Of a stretch of DNA of 64,000 nucleotides, positions 1 to 9,034 are shown piece after piece. Numbering within the stretch: position 1 is the first letter of the stretch; the number at the start of each line of letters is the position of its first letter. The position numbers and the translations under genes are program-made. A model generated the notes under the pieces. That model was not told the origin of the DNA, made no database searches, and was given only the letters and a program-made list of their open reading frames with translations. Source of the stretch: DASUCS01 sp041166745 (GTDB lineage: Bacteria; Actinomycetota; Acidimicrobiia; Acidimicrobiales; JACDCH01); NCBI GenBank assembly GCA_041166745.1, contig JBEEGH010000034.1:248001-312000 (forward strand), given 5' to 3'.

Positions 1-9
1 GATGGATTC

Positions 10-28
10 GGTAGAAGCCCGGTAGAAG
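10..28. repeat. GGTAGAA double repeat, copy 1
   Basis: Two GGTAGAA units lie 11 bases apart. A near copy (17 of 19 bases identical) lies at 12019-12037, at the other end of the accessory region. The one-helical-turn spacing suggests a protein-binding site, possibly integrase arm sites or element ends. No longer shared core is visible, so the role is inference. Confidence 0.4.
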
Positions 29-53
29 ACGTCGGATACCGAACCCGACGTCT
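27..53. promoter_or_regulatory. 9-bp inverted repeat ahead of the restriction-modification genes
   Basis: Perfect arms AGACGTCGG (27-35) and CCGACGTCT (45-53) are separated by 9 bases. No T-run follows, so a classical terminator is unlikely. It may be an operator for the mod-res operon that starts about 130 bases downstream, or a recombination site next to the GGTAGAA repeat that it abuts. Confidence 0.35.
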
Positions 54-183
54 AATCGCCATCCGGCGGCATCCGTTCTCGCTGTCTCCTACGTTGTTCG
101 GGCGGGCACGATCGCAGGAGGTTGCCGATGCGAGCGGGGCTCGTAGGAATGCAGGCACAGGGAACTGATCCAGCGGATCATGC

Positions 184-1851
184 ATGAACCCAGCACTTGA
201 CGGTCGCCTTGAGCTGACCTGGACCAACAAGCGCCTACGACTGTTGGCGCATGAAGACGGTTCGTACGAGTGGGTCAACCCGACTGACTATCGAGTCGCC
301 GAGGTTCGACTGCTCCATGATGTAACTGCTGTCGGTAGGACGGGCAGCAATCGTGCTGCCGACAACCTGCTCATTCGGGGTGATGCACTCAACGCCTTGA
401 CGAGCCTCGCACGTCTCCCCGAGTTCGCTCGTCAGTTCCTCGGCAAGGTCAAGGTCGTTTATATCGATCCGCCCTTCAACACGCAGCAAAGCTTCCTTCA
501 GTACGACGATGCTTTAGAGCACTCGGTCTGGTTGACGATGCTGCGTGACCGGTTGCTGCAGATTCGGCAACTTCTCTCACCGGACGGCTCGGTATGGGTC
601 CACTGTGATGACAGCGAGCAGGCGTACCTGAAAATCGCCATGGATGAGATCTTCGGAAGGGACGCTTTCGTCGCAACCATCGTGTGGCAGAAGGCGGACA
701 CGCCACGTATGGATGCCAAGAAGTTCTCTGCCTCGCATGACTACTTGCTGTGCTACGGCGCTACGCCGGCGTGGCAGCCGAAGCAGATGGTCTTCGAGCC
801 CGACCTAGCTGGCTATCCCTACACAGCAGCGGATGGCCGGAGGTACTCAAGCTTGACGCTGCGGAAGTGGGGCCACAACTCAAGACGCACCGACCGACCG
901 AAGCTCTGGTATGGCATCGAGCACGAGGGCGAAACGTACTGGCCCGTCAAACCGGACGGTAGCGAGGGCTACTGGCGCTGGGAACAGAAAAGGTACGAAG
1001 CCCAGAAGGATCGCATCGAGTGGTCCGACAAGGGACATGGCCTCCAGCCGTACGTCGTCACGTTCGCACCAGACAGCAGTACCCGCCCTTTCGAGACCCT
1101 GTGGCGCAACGACGAAGTCGGGCACAACCGAGAGGCCAAGTCTCAGATCAAGACGATGTTTCCGCTTACTCCGTTCGACACTCCTAAACCGGAGCGTCTT
1201 CTCCAGCGGATCATCGACATCAGTTCGGACCCCGGCGACATCGTGCTCGACTGCTTTGTCGGGTCAGGGACCACTGCTGCTGTGGCCCACAAGCTCGATC
1301 GTCGTTGGGTTGGTGTCGAACGCCAACCGGCGACAATCGAAGACTTTGCGAAACCTCGACTCACGAAAGTCATCAACGGCGAAGATCACAGCGGCATCAG
1401 TGAGGCCGTCGGTTGGGACGGAGGCGGCGGATATCGAATCCTTGACGTTGCCCCGTCAATGTTCACAGCTGACGCCGGACTCGTGTTCCTCGCAGATTGG
1501 ATGACCAACGGCAAGTTGTCCGAGGCCACAGCCGCACAACTCGGTTTCGAATACGAGGCGGAGCCGCCGTTCTCTGGCCGTAAGGGCCGCATTCGCCTTG
1601 CTGTTGTCGATGGTGTCGTCAACGAAGCCGTCGTTCAACTGCTCGTTAGCGCTTTGCCGGAGCGTGAACGAGTCGTGATCTGCGGGACCGGCATCGACAC
1701 CGATGCACGTCCGATTCTGCGTGAACTACGTCCAGGTTCGACCTTGCGAAAGATCCCTGCGGCGTTGCTTGACGAGTACCGATCGTCTCGACAACTTCGT
1801 CTCAGCCTCGACACGATCGAGAGTGCGGTTTCGGCGGAGGTGCCGTCGTAG
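184..1851 (+). CDS. Type III restriction-modification system, Mod DNA methyltransferase
   Basis: The 555-residue protein should transfer a methyl group from S-adenosylmethionine to an exocyclic amino group of DNA and also supply sequence recognition for the Mod-Res complex. The catalytic motif DPPF is at residues 95-98 (context VVYIDPPFNT). The SAM-binding motif FVGSGTT is near residue 360. Catalytic motif before SAM motif is the beta-class order usual for type III Mod proteins. The segment between them, about 150-340, is the likely target-recognition region. The stop overlaps the res start by one base (TAGTG), so the two are translationally coupled. Upstream there is only an inverted repeat and no gene within 180 bases. 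The recognition site cannot be read from the sequence. Confidence 0.88.
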   Translation: MNPALDGRLELTWTNKRLRLLAHEDGSYEWVNPTDYRVAEVRLLHDVTAVGRTGSNRAADNLLIRGDALNALTSLARLPEFARQFLGKVKVVYIDPPFNTQQSFLQYDDALEHSVWLTMLRDRLLQIRQLLSPDGSVWVHCDDSEQAYLKIAMDEIFGRDAFVATIVWQKADTPRMDAKKFSASHDYLLCYGATPAWQPKQMVFEPDLAGYPYTAADGRRYSSLTLRKWGHNSRRTDRPKLWYGIEHEGETYWPVKPDGSEGYWRWEQKRYEAQKDRIEWSDKGHGLQPYVVTFAPDSSTRPFETLWRNDEVGHNREAKSQIKTMFPLTPFDTPKPERLLQRIIDISSDPGDIVLDCFVGSGTTAAVAHKLDRRWVGVERQPATIEDFAKPRLTKVINGEDHSGISEAVGWDGGGGYRILDVAPSMFTADAGLVFLADWMTNGKLSEATAAQLGFEYEAEPPFSGRKGRIRLAVVDGVVNEAVVQLLVSALPERERVVICGTGIDTDARPILRELRPGSTLRKIPAALLDEYRSSRQLRLSLDTIESAVSAEVPS

Positions 1852-4301
1852 TGGCGGACCTCGAGATTTTCGAGGACGCAATCGCTGAGATTGCGGCACG
1901 GCTCGATCTTCGAGAGCCAAATCGTGAAGCCGTGCGCACGATCAACGCTGCCGTATCGCAGTACTACGACGTCGAGGCACAACTACCTCCATTTGAGGCG
2001 GTGATCGACTCTGCGACTGGCGTCGGCAAGACGTACATCCTGACAGGAGCGATGGAACTGTTCGCTGGCGCTTACGGCGTTCGGGACTTTGTAGTCGTGA
2101 CGCCCGGTCGGACGATCCTTGAAAAGACAAAGGACAACTTCACTCCCGGACATCCGAAGTCCTTGCTCGACGCAATGAGCTTCCAGCCAGTCGTCATCAC
2201 GTCCGACAACTTCGCCACGCCCGCAATGCGTGAGGCTATGGACGATGAGTCGCAGATCAAGGTGTACCTCTTCACGGTTCAATCTCTGATCAAGCCCGAG
2301 TCCAAGACCGGACGCAAGACCCACAAGTTTCAAGAAGGCCTGGGGACCGAGTTCTACGGACACCTGCAGTCGATCGACAACCTCGTGGTGTTCGCAGACG
2401 AACATCACACGTACTACGGCCCGGCGTTCTCCAAGGCGGTCCGTGACCTCAACCCTTGGGTCCTCCTTGGCCTTACGGCGACGCCCGACAAGAAGACACC
2501 GCCGGAACAAATCATCTTTCGCTATCCGATCGCTGCGGCAATCGCCGACCAGTTGGTGAAGACGCCGGTCATCGTCGGCCGCAAGGACGATCGCATCGAC
2601 TCGCTAACCAAGCTCACTGATGGCGCCACTCTGCTCAACGCCAAAGCGCAAGCAATCAGCTCGTACTCCGAAGCCACGGGTGCAGCGCCCGTGAACCCGG
2701 TCATGTTGGTAGTAGCGAAGACGATCGAAGACGCTGACGAATACGGAGGAATCCTGCGTTCGTCAGAGTTCTTTGGCGGCGCCTACGCAGACGCCGTCCT
2801 GGTGGTTCACTCCAAAGCGGCCGACGAAGCGCTTGCTGAACTGGCCAAGGTCGAAGACGCAGATTCGCCGGTTCGGATCATCATCTCGGTCGGGATGCTC
2901 AAGGAAGGTTGGGACGTCCGCAACGTCTACGTCATTGCGTCGATGCGAGCGAGCGTGTCAGAGATCCTCACCGAGCAGACATTGGGTCGTGGCATGCGGT
3001 TGCCGTTCGGCGTCTACACGGGCATTGAGATATTGGACACCCTCGAAGTCGTTGCACATGAACGCTATGAGGATCTCCTGAAGAAGGCGGGAGTGCTCAA
3101 CCAAGCCTTCATCGACTACCGAACGTGGGCCGCCCTACGCACGAACGCCCAGGGCCAGACCGTCGCCGTCACGGAGACCGTGGAGATGGGCGTAGTGCCG
3201 ATCATTCCGACCGATGGTGCATTGGCTGCTGAACCACAAGATGGTCTGGCTGCACCGGTTGTCACGTCAGTACAGGATCGGACGATTCAAGTAGATGCGG
3301 CAGCCGCAAAACTGAAGGTGGCGATCGAGCAACGTCCGGGCGCTCCAGCCATCTCCATTCCAGTGCTTCGCATGAGCACCGTGACGAGCAGCTTCACGCT
3401 TGCCGACATCACCGATCTTGAGCCGTTCCGAAAGCTCGGCGCCGCCCTCGCCGCCAATCCGAATGGTGAGCTGAGTAGGACGCTCGTGAGCGCCCGAGTA
3501 GTGACAGGGCCCGACGGTGTGAAGCGCACCGAGCTTGTGCGTTCCTCAGCAGCTGACCACATTCGGTCGACTCCCACGCTCTTCGCCATGGACGACCTTC
3601 GATTACAGCTGGTCGATCTTGTGCTTGCGTCGCCAGCAGTTCCGGCACGAGCCGACCAACGCAAGGCCGTCGCTCCATTGATCGACGCATTTCTCGACGG
3701 CCTTGGCGACCAAGCCGATGAGGTGTTGTCGGCCAACCTCGGACGAGCCGGCGCTCGCCTCGTGAAGTTGGTCGCCGACGAGCAGCGCCGATACATGTCC
3801 AAGCCGTCCTATGAGCAGGTCGTCGAACTCAAGGACTTCAACCCAGTGCGTGCCACGGACAAGACGGTCACGGAGGATCGGCGTGGCCCGTTCGTGAAGT
3901 CGCTCGCCTACGGGGATTGGAAGCATTCGATCTATCCGACCGTGTGGTTCGATTCCGAGCCTGAGCGTCGTGTAGCGAACATGGTTGACGACAAGGGCTT
4001 GGCTTGGGTCCGCCTTCACGTGAACGATCTGCCGATCCTGTGGAACTCGGAAGGCCGTCAGTACAACCCGGACTTGATCGTCGTCGACTCGGACGGGACG
4101 CATTGGATTGTCGAGGTGAAGATGGACAAGGAGATGGGGTCGGAAGACGTACAGGGCAAGCGTGAAGCTGCCAACCGCTGGGCGAATCATGTAAATGCCG
4201 ATGACTCAGTTAAGGACGAGTGGCACTACCTGCTGGTCTCGGAATCCGACATCAAGACAACGAAGGATTCCTGGGATGCGCTCAAGAAGCTCGGCAGCTA
4301 G
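1851..4301 (+). CDS. Type III restriction-modification system, Res helicase-endonuclease
   Basis: The 816-residue ATP-dependent restriction subunit starts at a GTG that overlaps the mod stop. Superfamily 2 helicase motifs are clear: Walker A TGVGKT ending at residue 61, motif II DEHH at 183-186 (in place of DEAH), motif III LTATP near 209, and motif VI TLGRGMRLP in the second RecA domain. The C-terminus carries a PD-(D/E)XK endonuclease signature, NPDLIVVD at about 739 and EVK at 755-757, as in type III Res proteins. It acts only in complex with Mod and should cut DNA that lacks the Mod methyl mark. The gene looks intact. It converges with the integrase, with 14 bases between the stops. Confidence 0.87.
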   Translation: MADLEIFEDAIAEIAARLDLREPNREAVRTINAAVSQYYDVEAQLPPFEAVIDSATGVGKTYILTGAMELFAGAYGVRDFVVVTPGRTILEKTKDNFTPGHPKSLLDAMSFQPVVITSDNFATPAMREAMDDESQIKVYLFTVQSLIKPESKTGRKTHKFQEGLGTEFYGHLQSIDNLVVFADEHHTYYGPAFSKAVRDLNPWVLLGLTATPDKKTPPEQIIFRYPIAAAIADQLVKTPVIVGRKDDRIDSLTKLTDGATLLNAKAQAISSYSEATGAAPVNPVMLVVAKTIEDADEYGGILRSSEFFGGAYADAVLVVHSKAADEALAELAKVEDADSPVRIIISVGMLKEGWDVRNVYVIASMRASVSEILTEQTLGRGMRLPFGVYTGIEILDTLEVVAHERYEDLLKKAGVLNQAFIDYRTWAALRTNAQGQTVAVTETVEMGVVPIIPTDGALAAEPQDGLAAPVVTSVQDRTIQVDAAAAKLKVAIEQRPGAPAISIPVLRMSTVTSSFTLADITDLEPFRKLGAALAANPNGELSRTLVSARVVTGPDGVKRTELVRSSAADHIRSTPTLFAMDDLRLQLVDLVLASPAVPARADQRKAVAPLIDAFLDGLGDQADEVLSANLGRAGARLVKLVADEQRRYMSKPSYEQVVELKDFNPVRATDKTVTEDRRGPFVKSLAYGDWKHSIYPTVWFDSEPERRVANMVDDKGLAWVRLHVNDLPILWNSEGRQYNPDLIVVDSDGTHWIVEVKMDKEMGSEDVQGKREAANRWANHVNADDSVKDEWHYLLVSESDIKTTKDSWDALKKLGS

Positions 4302-4315
4302 CCGCTGCAGTCGTC

Positions 4316-5461
4316 CTAGACACCGAACACCAGATCCGCCACTCGCTGCGCAGCGTCTTCTTGCAGTCCGGGAACGACGTGCGAATAGACGTCGAGAGTA
4401 AAGGCGACGGACGAGTGCCCGAGGCGGTCACTGACTACCTTCGCCGGGACGCCAGCTTGAAGAGCCAGCGTGGCGTGTGTATGTCGGAGGTCATGCAGGC
4501 GGATCCGCCGAAGCCCTTGGCGCCTCACGTGACGATCGAACATCTGAGTGAAGCGCTCGGGATGCACCGGTGAGCCGTCCTCTCGACAAAACACGAGACC
4601 GCTCTGTAGGTAGGACTCTCCCCAGGCAAGGCGCTCCTCGGCCTGATGAAGCCGATGCTTACGAAGTGCCTCGACCGTCGACGAGTCGAGCGACACCGAA
4701 CGACGACTTCGGGAGGTCTTGGGGGATTCGAAACGAAGCTCATATGCAACCGACACAAGTGTTTGACGAATGCCGATTCGGCCGGCAGCGAAATCAAGGT
4801 CTCTCCAACGGAGACCAAGCACTTCGGCCCTCCGCATGCCTGTCGTCGCTGCGACGATCCACGCTGCATACAGCCGATCGCTCTGAACGGCGTCTAGAAA
4901 CGCACGCAACTCTTCGACCGACCACGTGTTGTGTTCATGTAGTGCGGTGCGTGTCAGGCGAGGCGGCCTTGCACTCGCTGCGGCATTTCGCACGACGTAG
5001 TTCCAAGACACAGCATCGCCGAGTGCCTTCCGCACAACAACGTGAACGTTGCGCACTGTCTTCGGACTGAGCGAACCTCCACCCACTCGCCCGCCGTCAA
5101 GCAATTCGGCGTAGAGCGCATTCAGGTGTCCCGGCGACACCGCCTGAAGAGGTATCGGACCGACTCTCGGCATTAGGTGACTCTGCACGGTACGGCGGTA
5201 TGAGTCCCACGTGCTTGCCTTCGTCGATGCCTTGATCGCAGGCAACCACTCGTCGACCAAGTATTCGCCGAACGTCTGCTTGTTAGGCGGAACGTAAACG
5301 CCTGCGTTGAGCGATGTAACGATTTCAGCTAGTGCTGCCTCGGCCGCCCTCTTTGTGTTGTATCCGCTGTGCCACTTTCGTTGACGCTTACCGGCGTCAT
5401 CGATGCCGACATCAACCACCACGTAGTAACGGTTGCCTTTTCTTGTCACGCACCCACGCAT
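4316..5461 (-). CDS. Tyrosine-type site-specific recombinase (phage/ICE integrase)
   Basis: The start is taken at the ATG at 5461 (MRGCVTRKGNRYYV), preceded by a purine-rich AGGGTGGTGAC. A longer GTG start at 5515 is possible. The order is an N-terminal AP2-like arm-binding part, a SAM-like core-binding domain (TFGEYLVDEWLPAIK), then the catalytic domain with the complete set of residues: Arg in TTGMRRAEVLGLRW, Lys in ESPKTSRSRR, HDLRHTHATL, LGHSS and the nucleophile Tyr in DVYSH. It should integrate and excise the surrounding element. It stands divergent from the xre-xis-rep cluster, a common actinobacterial element layout. It lies about 7 kb from the tRNA at 12096, so whether that tRNA is its attachment site is open. 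Confidence 0.9.
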   Translation of the reverse strand: MRGCVTRKGNRYYVVVDVGIDDAGKRQRKWHSGYNTKRAAEAALAEIVTSLNAGVYVPPNKQTFGEYLVDEWLPAIKASTKASTWDSYRRTVQSHLMPRVGPIPLQAVSPGHLNALYAELLDGGRVGGGSLSPKTVRNVHVVVRKALGDAVSWNYVVRNAAASARPPRLTRTALHEHNTWSVEELRAFLDAVQSDRLYAAWIVAATTGMRRAEVLGLRWRDLDFAAGRIGIRQTLVSVAYELRFESPKTSRSRRSVSLDSSTVEALRKHRLHQAEERLAWGESYLQSGLVFCREDGSPVHPERFTQMFDRHVRRQGLRRIRLHDLRHTHATLALQAGVPAKVVSDRLGHSSVAFTLDVYSHVVPGLQEDAAQRVADLVFGV

Positions 5462-5617
5462 GTCACCACCCTGTCTTTTGGCCGAAGTGGGCGGCACGGT
5501 AGGTCCGGTCGTCACACCCCTTCAAAGACACATACGGCGACCAGCGCAGATCCGTCCCGGTGACGACGGTGCAACGTGGTGGGACACTTCTTCCTGCGCC
5601 GTCGTATGTAACAAGTA
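5462..5617. promoter_or_regulatory. Divergent promoter region between integrase and xre
   Basis: This short region separates the divergently read integrase and Xre genes and must hold promoters for both. A TATGTA hexamer at about 5607-5612 lies only a few bases before the xre ATG at 5618, which fits leaderless transcription of xre. No clear operator palindrome is seen. The choice of -10 element is inference. Confidence 0.35.
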
Positions 5618-5887
5618 ATGACCACTTCACGAGCTACACGAATCGATATCACTGACCTCGCACGAGCCCTGGACCATGCACAAGCGAAACGGAAACTGCC
5701 AACTCCGAGAGAACGACGGCTCATCAGGAAATCGGCCGGTCTCACGCAGCAGGAAGTCGCTGATCTGCTCGGCGTATCCCGAAACGCTGTCGTTCGATGG
5801 GAGAACGGGAGCCGGACTCCACATCCGACACACCGAGAGAACTACGGAACGTTGCTCACTCTGCTTCGAGTCAAGGGCAGCCGATGA
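5618..5887 (+). CDS. Xre-family helix-turn-helix regulator
   Basis: The 89-residue protein has a single HTH: RRLIRKSAGLTQQEVADLLG is helix 1 and the start of the HTH, followed by SRNAVVRWENGSRTP, the typical recognition-helix and WENG pattern of Xre/Cro repressors. It opens the plus-strand cluster opposite the integrase and overlaps the next gene by ATGA, so both are co-expressed. It probably controls the integrase-excisionase switch. The leader before the ATG is very short. Confidence 0.8.
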   Translation: MTTSRATRIDITDLARALDHAQAKRKLPTPRERRLIRKSAGLTQQEVADLLGVSRNAVVRWENGSRTPHPTHRENYGTLLTLLRVKGSR

Positions 5888-6099
5888 GCGTCGAGCGACG
5901 GGCACTCGATGAGATGCCGCACATGCTGACAGTCGAGGAGGCGGCTGCGTTGTGTCGCATCGGCCGATCTGCGGCGTACGAACAGGCTCGCCGGTATCTG
6001 GCAACCGACGGCGCAGAAGGTCTGCCTGTAGTTCGTCTTGGAAGAAGGCTTCGAGTCCCAACGGCAGCGCTTGTACGCATTCTCAGTGGCGAGCGGTAG
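5884..6099 (+). CDS. Excisionase-like (AlpA/Xis, HTH_17) DNA-binding protein
   Basis: A protein of 71 residues starts at the ATG overlapping the xre stop (ATGA). The core MLTVEEAAALCRIGRSAAYE followed by GLPVVRLGRRLRVPTAAL is the winged-HTH 'helix-turn-helix domain 17' pattern shared by phage and ICE excisionases and AlpA regulators. With an integrase opposite it, it is most likely the recombination directionality factor. The longer reading frame from 5797 adds residues that do not resemble the family, so the internal start is preferred. Confidence 0.8.
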   Translation: MSVERRALDEMPHMLTVEEAAALCRIGRSAAYEQARRYLATDGAEGLPVVRLGRRLRVPTAALVRILSGER

Positions 6100-6101
6100 C
6101 A

Positions 6102-6944
6102 ATGCGAGAGCCGAGCGTGAAGAAGCCTCCACAGACGAACTTCACCATCGTGCCGAACGCCATTCTCGACGGTGACTTGAGCCCACAGGAAGTTTGGCTC
6201 TGGACTGTGCTTCGCAGGTTTGACTTCCACCACAGAGGCTCGTTCCCGAGTCAGGAACGGCTTGCCAAGCTGGCTGGGGTCAGCCCTCGGACGATTTACA
6301 GCTGGACGAAAGGTCTCGAAGAGAAGGGCTACGTAGAGGTACAGCGAGGACAACGCAACACTTACCGAACGCTGCCCTTGCACAGTGGTCAAGGTGTGAC
6401 CCGGAAGGCGGCTGCCGCACGGACTCAGCTTGCCGACCCGACGGAGCCTGCCGTTCGGAAGTCACGTGCCGATGAGAAGTCGTCTTCGGCACGGAACTCT
6501 CCACGGCGAGTTCGGAAGCGGAGGTCCGCTCCGAATGAGAAGCCAGGGTCTGCCGAAGAAGAACAAGGGAAGAAGAGAGTTAGGAAGAAGAGACCTGCGA
6601 TCAGGCGTTCGACGCAAGTCAGCAAGGTCTCTGCCCAGAGAGCTTCACGCCAGGGAGGGATCCAACGTCGTCCAACGAGTAGTTCGTCTTGGACGCCTCT
6701 GCAGTACGCCCAGTACTTCGTAGAGGCGTTCCCTGACACCGACCCGCACAGCACGACTCAAATGATTCTCGGCCGCTTGCGCCGCTATGAGTCAGAACGA
6801 GGGCAACCGATCGATCCCAGAAAGTGGAAATTGGCAATCAAAGAATTCAGCTCTCGTCCGAAGCTTCAGAGGCCTACAGGAAACGGCTCACGGTGGTGGT
6901 CATTCGATAAGGCGCAGTCCGAGTTAAAGAACAGAGTGTGGTGA
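6102..6944 (+). CDS. Winged-helix replication-type protein with a basic linker
   Basis: Two bases after the xis stop, the ATG at 6102 opens a 280-residue protein (MREPSVKKPP). Residues about 15-85 form a winged helix of the HTH_36 type (NAILDGDLSPQEVWLWTVL, then LAKLAGVSPRTIYSWTKGLE and a KGYVEVQ wing), as found in phage and plasmid replication initiators and DnaD-like proteins. A long Lys/Arg/Ser-rich, probably disordered stretch follows, then a small C-terminal domain (QYAQYFVEAFPDTDPHSTTQ onward). The place after xre and xis fits a replication or primosome-type function for the element. No helicase or relaxase motif is present. Longer frames upstream look non-coding. Confidence 0.6.
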   Translation: MREPSVKKPPQTNFTIVPNAILDGDLSPQEVWLWTVLRRFDFHHRGSFPSQERLAKLAGVSPRTIYSWTKGLEEKGYVEVQRGQRNTYRTLPLHSGQGVTRKAAAARTQLADPTEPAVRKSRADEKSSSARNSPRRVRKRRSAPNEKPGSAEEEQGKKRVRKKRPAIRRSTQVSKVSAQRASRQGGIQRRPTSSSSWTPLQYAQYFVEAFPDTDPHSTTQMILGRLRRYESERGQPIDPRKWKLAIKEFSSRPKLQRPTGNGSRWWSFDKAQSELKNRVW

Positions 6945-7006
6945 AGCTTCGTGGAGGGGAAGGACCACAACCTTGACAACAACCGACTAGCTGCAATCCA
7001 GCGACA

Positions 7007-7347
7007 TCAGCCCGCCGTGGTCCTCACCTTGGGCCTCGCACGGGAGCGTCGGCGTACCTCTGCTTCAAACCGAATTACGAACTTGGACAACGAAGTTCCC
7101 AGGCTTACGCACACCTCACGAACTTCCACTAGATCCAACCTCCGCTGGCCTTGCTCATATTTCGATACAAAGCTCTGATGCCGACGTAGCCTTTTCGCCA
7201 GATCGCTTTGGGTCATGCCCGCTTCTACACGCAGCTGGTGGAGCAGGGACGTAAGCGCCTCCCTCTCCGACGTGTAGATGCTCTTCGCCACTGCCCGAAG
7301 TAGCGCATGCTGAATCGGGATATCCCAAAATGGCTTAGCGTTCCGCA

Positions 7348-7348
<1 letters not shown>
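7007..7348 (-). CDS. Xre-family helix-turn-helix regulator
   Basis: Up to 113 residues. The HTH is LRVEAGMTQSDLAKRLRRHQ followed by SFVSKYEQGQRRLDLVE, a canonical Xre/HipB-like fold. The outermost start is a TTG at 7348, which touches the ATG of the divergent gene. A GTG at 7291 gives a 94-residue protein of more usual size and leaves room for a promoter between the two genes. The C-terminus is basic (RRRSRARPK). It probably regulates itself and perhaps the divergent membrane protein. Confidence 0.72.
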
Positions 7349-8019
<671 letters not shown>

Positions 8020-8039
8020 CGAACCGACCTGCTGAATGG

Positions 8040-8666
8040 TTACCGCATCACGATCTTGCGCACCGTCGCTGGGTACCAGGCTTTTCCGCCATGTGCCGTG
8101 GCAGTGCCCGATTCGTTGAGCGCATCAGCAATCTCTCGGTAGGAGTAGCCGGCCGATCGAAGCCGTTCAATGCGCCGCACAACTTTCGTGCCCAAGATTC
8201 GGGGTCGACCCAGCTGTACGCCCTCTTGACGCTTCACAGCGAGGGCGTCCTTAGTTCGCTGTCCGATCAGCCGTCGCTCGAACTGAGCAAACGTCGCCAT
8301 CATGTTTGCAACCATTTCGCCTTGTGGGGTCGTTGTGTCCACCCCGATGTCGAGCGCAACGATGGCCCATCCCTTCAAACGGGACCGTTCCATCAACGAA
8401 ACGAAGTCCCCAAGGGACCTGGACAGCCGATCGACCTTGGCGATTACAAGCGCTTTCGATCCGCCACCTTCCACCGAACCCAGGGCAGCTTCTAGTCCCG
8501 GACGGTTCAGACCACGTCCGGACACACCGGCGTCTTCGAAGATCGCCCCCAGCGACCATGCACGGGCCCTACAGGCCGCCCTGACGGCCCGCCGCTGGGC
8601 TTCCAGCCCTGCGCCGCTGTCCGCTTGTTCGGCGGTCGATACACGCACATAGCCGCTTACGTCCAT
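8040..8666 (-). CDS. Serine recombinase (resolvase/invertase type)
   Basis: About 208 residues from the ATG at 8666 (MDVSGYVRVSTAEQ); a TTG at 8681 gives five more. The nucleophile serine is in YVRVSTAEQ. AKVDRLSRSLGDFVSLMERS and FAQFERRLIGQRTKDALAVK are the conserved blocks of the resolvase catalytic domain and E helix. The C-terminal part (GYSYREIADALNESGTATAHGGKAW, shortened here) holds the small DNA-binding HTH. The length is that of small resolvases and invertases rather than large serine integrases. It probably serves element resolution or inversion. A small gene lies 38 bases upstream on the same strand. Confidence 0.88.
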   Translation of the reverse strand: MDVSGYVRVSTAEQADSGAGLEAQRRAVRAACRARAWSLGAIFEDAGVSGRGLNRPGLEAALGSVEGGGSKALVIAKVDRLSRSLGDFVSLMERSRLKGWAIVALDIGVDTTTPQGEMVANMMATFAQFERRLIGQRTKDALAVKRQEGVQLGRPRILGTKVVRRIERLRSAGYSYREIADALNESGTATAHGGKAWYPATVRKIVMR

Positions 8667-8704
8667 GCAGACAGTATACAAAAGGACCGTTTAGGCTACG
8701 ATGA

Positions 8705-8896
8705 TCAGCGATCTAGCGCTTGCAATGCGACGACAGCGCCTTCGATGCGGTGACGCAATCGGCGGTCATGGGCAGTAGTTGCCACCAGCTTTCGCCGATC
8801 GACCAGGTCGAGCAGGCGTTGAAGCACGTCCACTGCCGACGAGTCTTGATTATCCGAGTGCCTTACCGACACACGTCTAGCTACACGCTTTGCCAT
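8705..8896 (-). CDS. Small uncharacterised protein upstream of the serine recombinase
   Basis: A 63-residue protein starts at an ATG (8896) with an excellent ribosome binding site, AGGAG five bases before it. It begins MAKRVARRVSVRHSDN and is rich in Arg and Leu (DVLQRLLDLVDRRKLVATTA), probably helical. It ends 38 bases ahead of the recombinase start, so the two are probably co-transcribed. I do not recognise the family. It could be an accessory DNA-binding partner or regulator. Confidence 0.55.
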   Translation of the reverse strand: MAKRVARRVSVRHSDNQDSSAVDVLQRLLDLVDRRKLVATTAHDRRLRHRIEGAVVALQALDR

Positions 8897-9034
8897 CACG
8901 TCTCCTGGCTCAGACGATTTACACAACATCGGGTCATTCAGCTTCCATCACGTCCGTGACTGCTAGTCGGACGATCACGTGGGCTGCGGCCCAACATTGA
9001 GGCACGCCATCGTTCGACGTCGCCTGCATCGCCG

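Noticed and set aside
5797..5883. N-terminal extension of the excisionase-like protein
   Set aside because: It overlaps the Xre gene in another frame and has no family similarity; the ATGA-coupled start at 5884 fits better.
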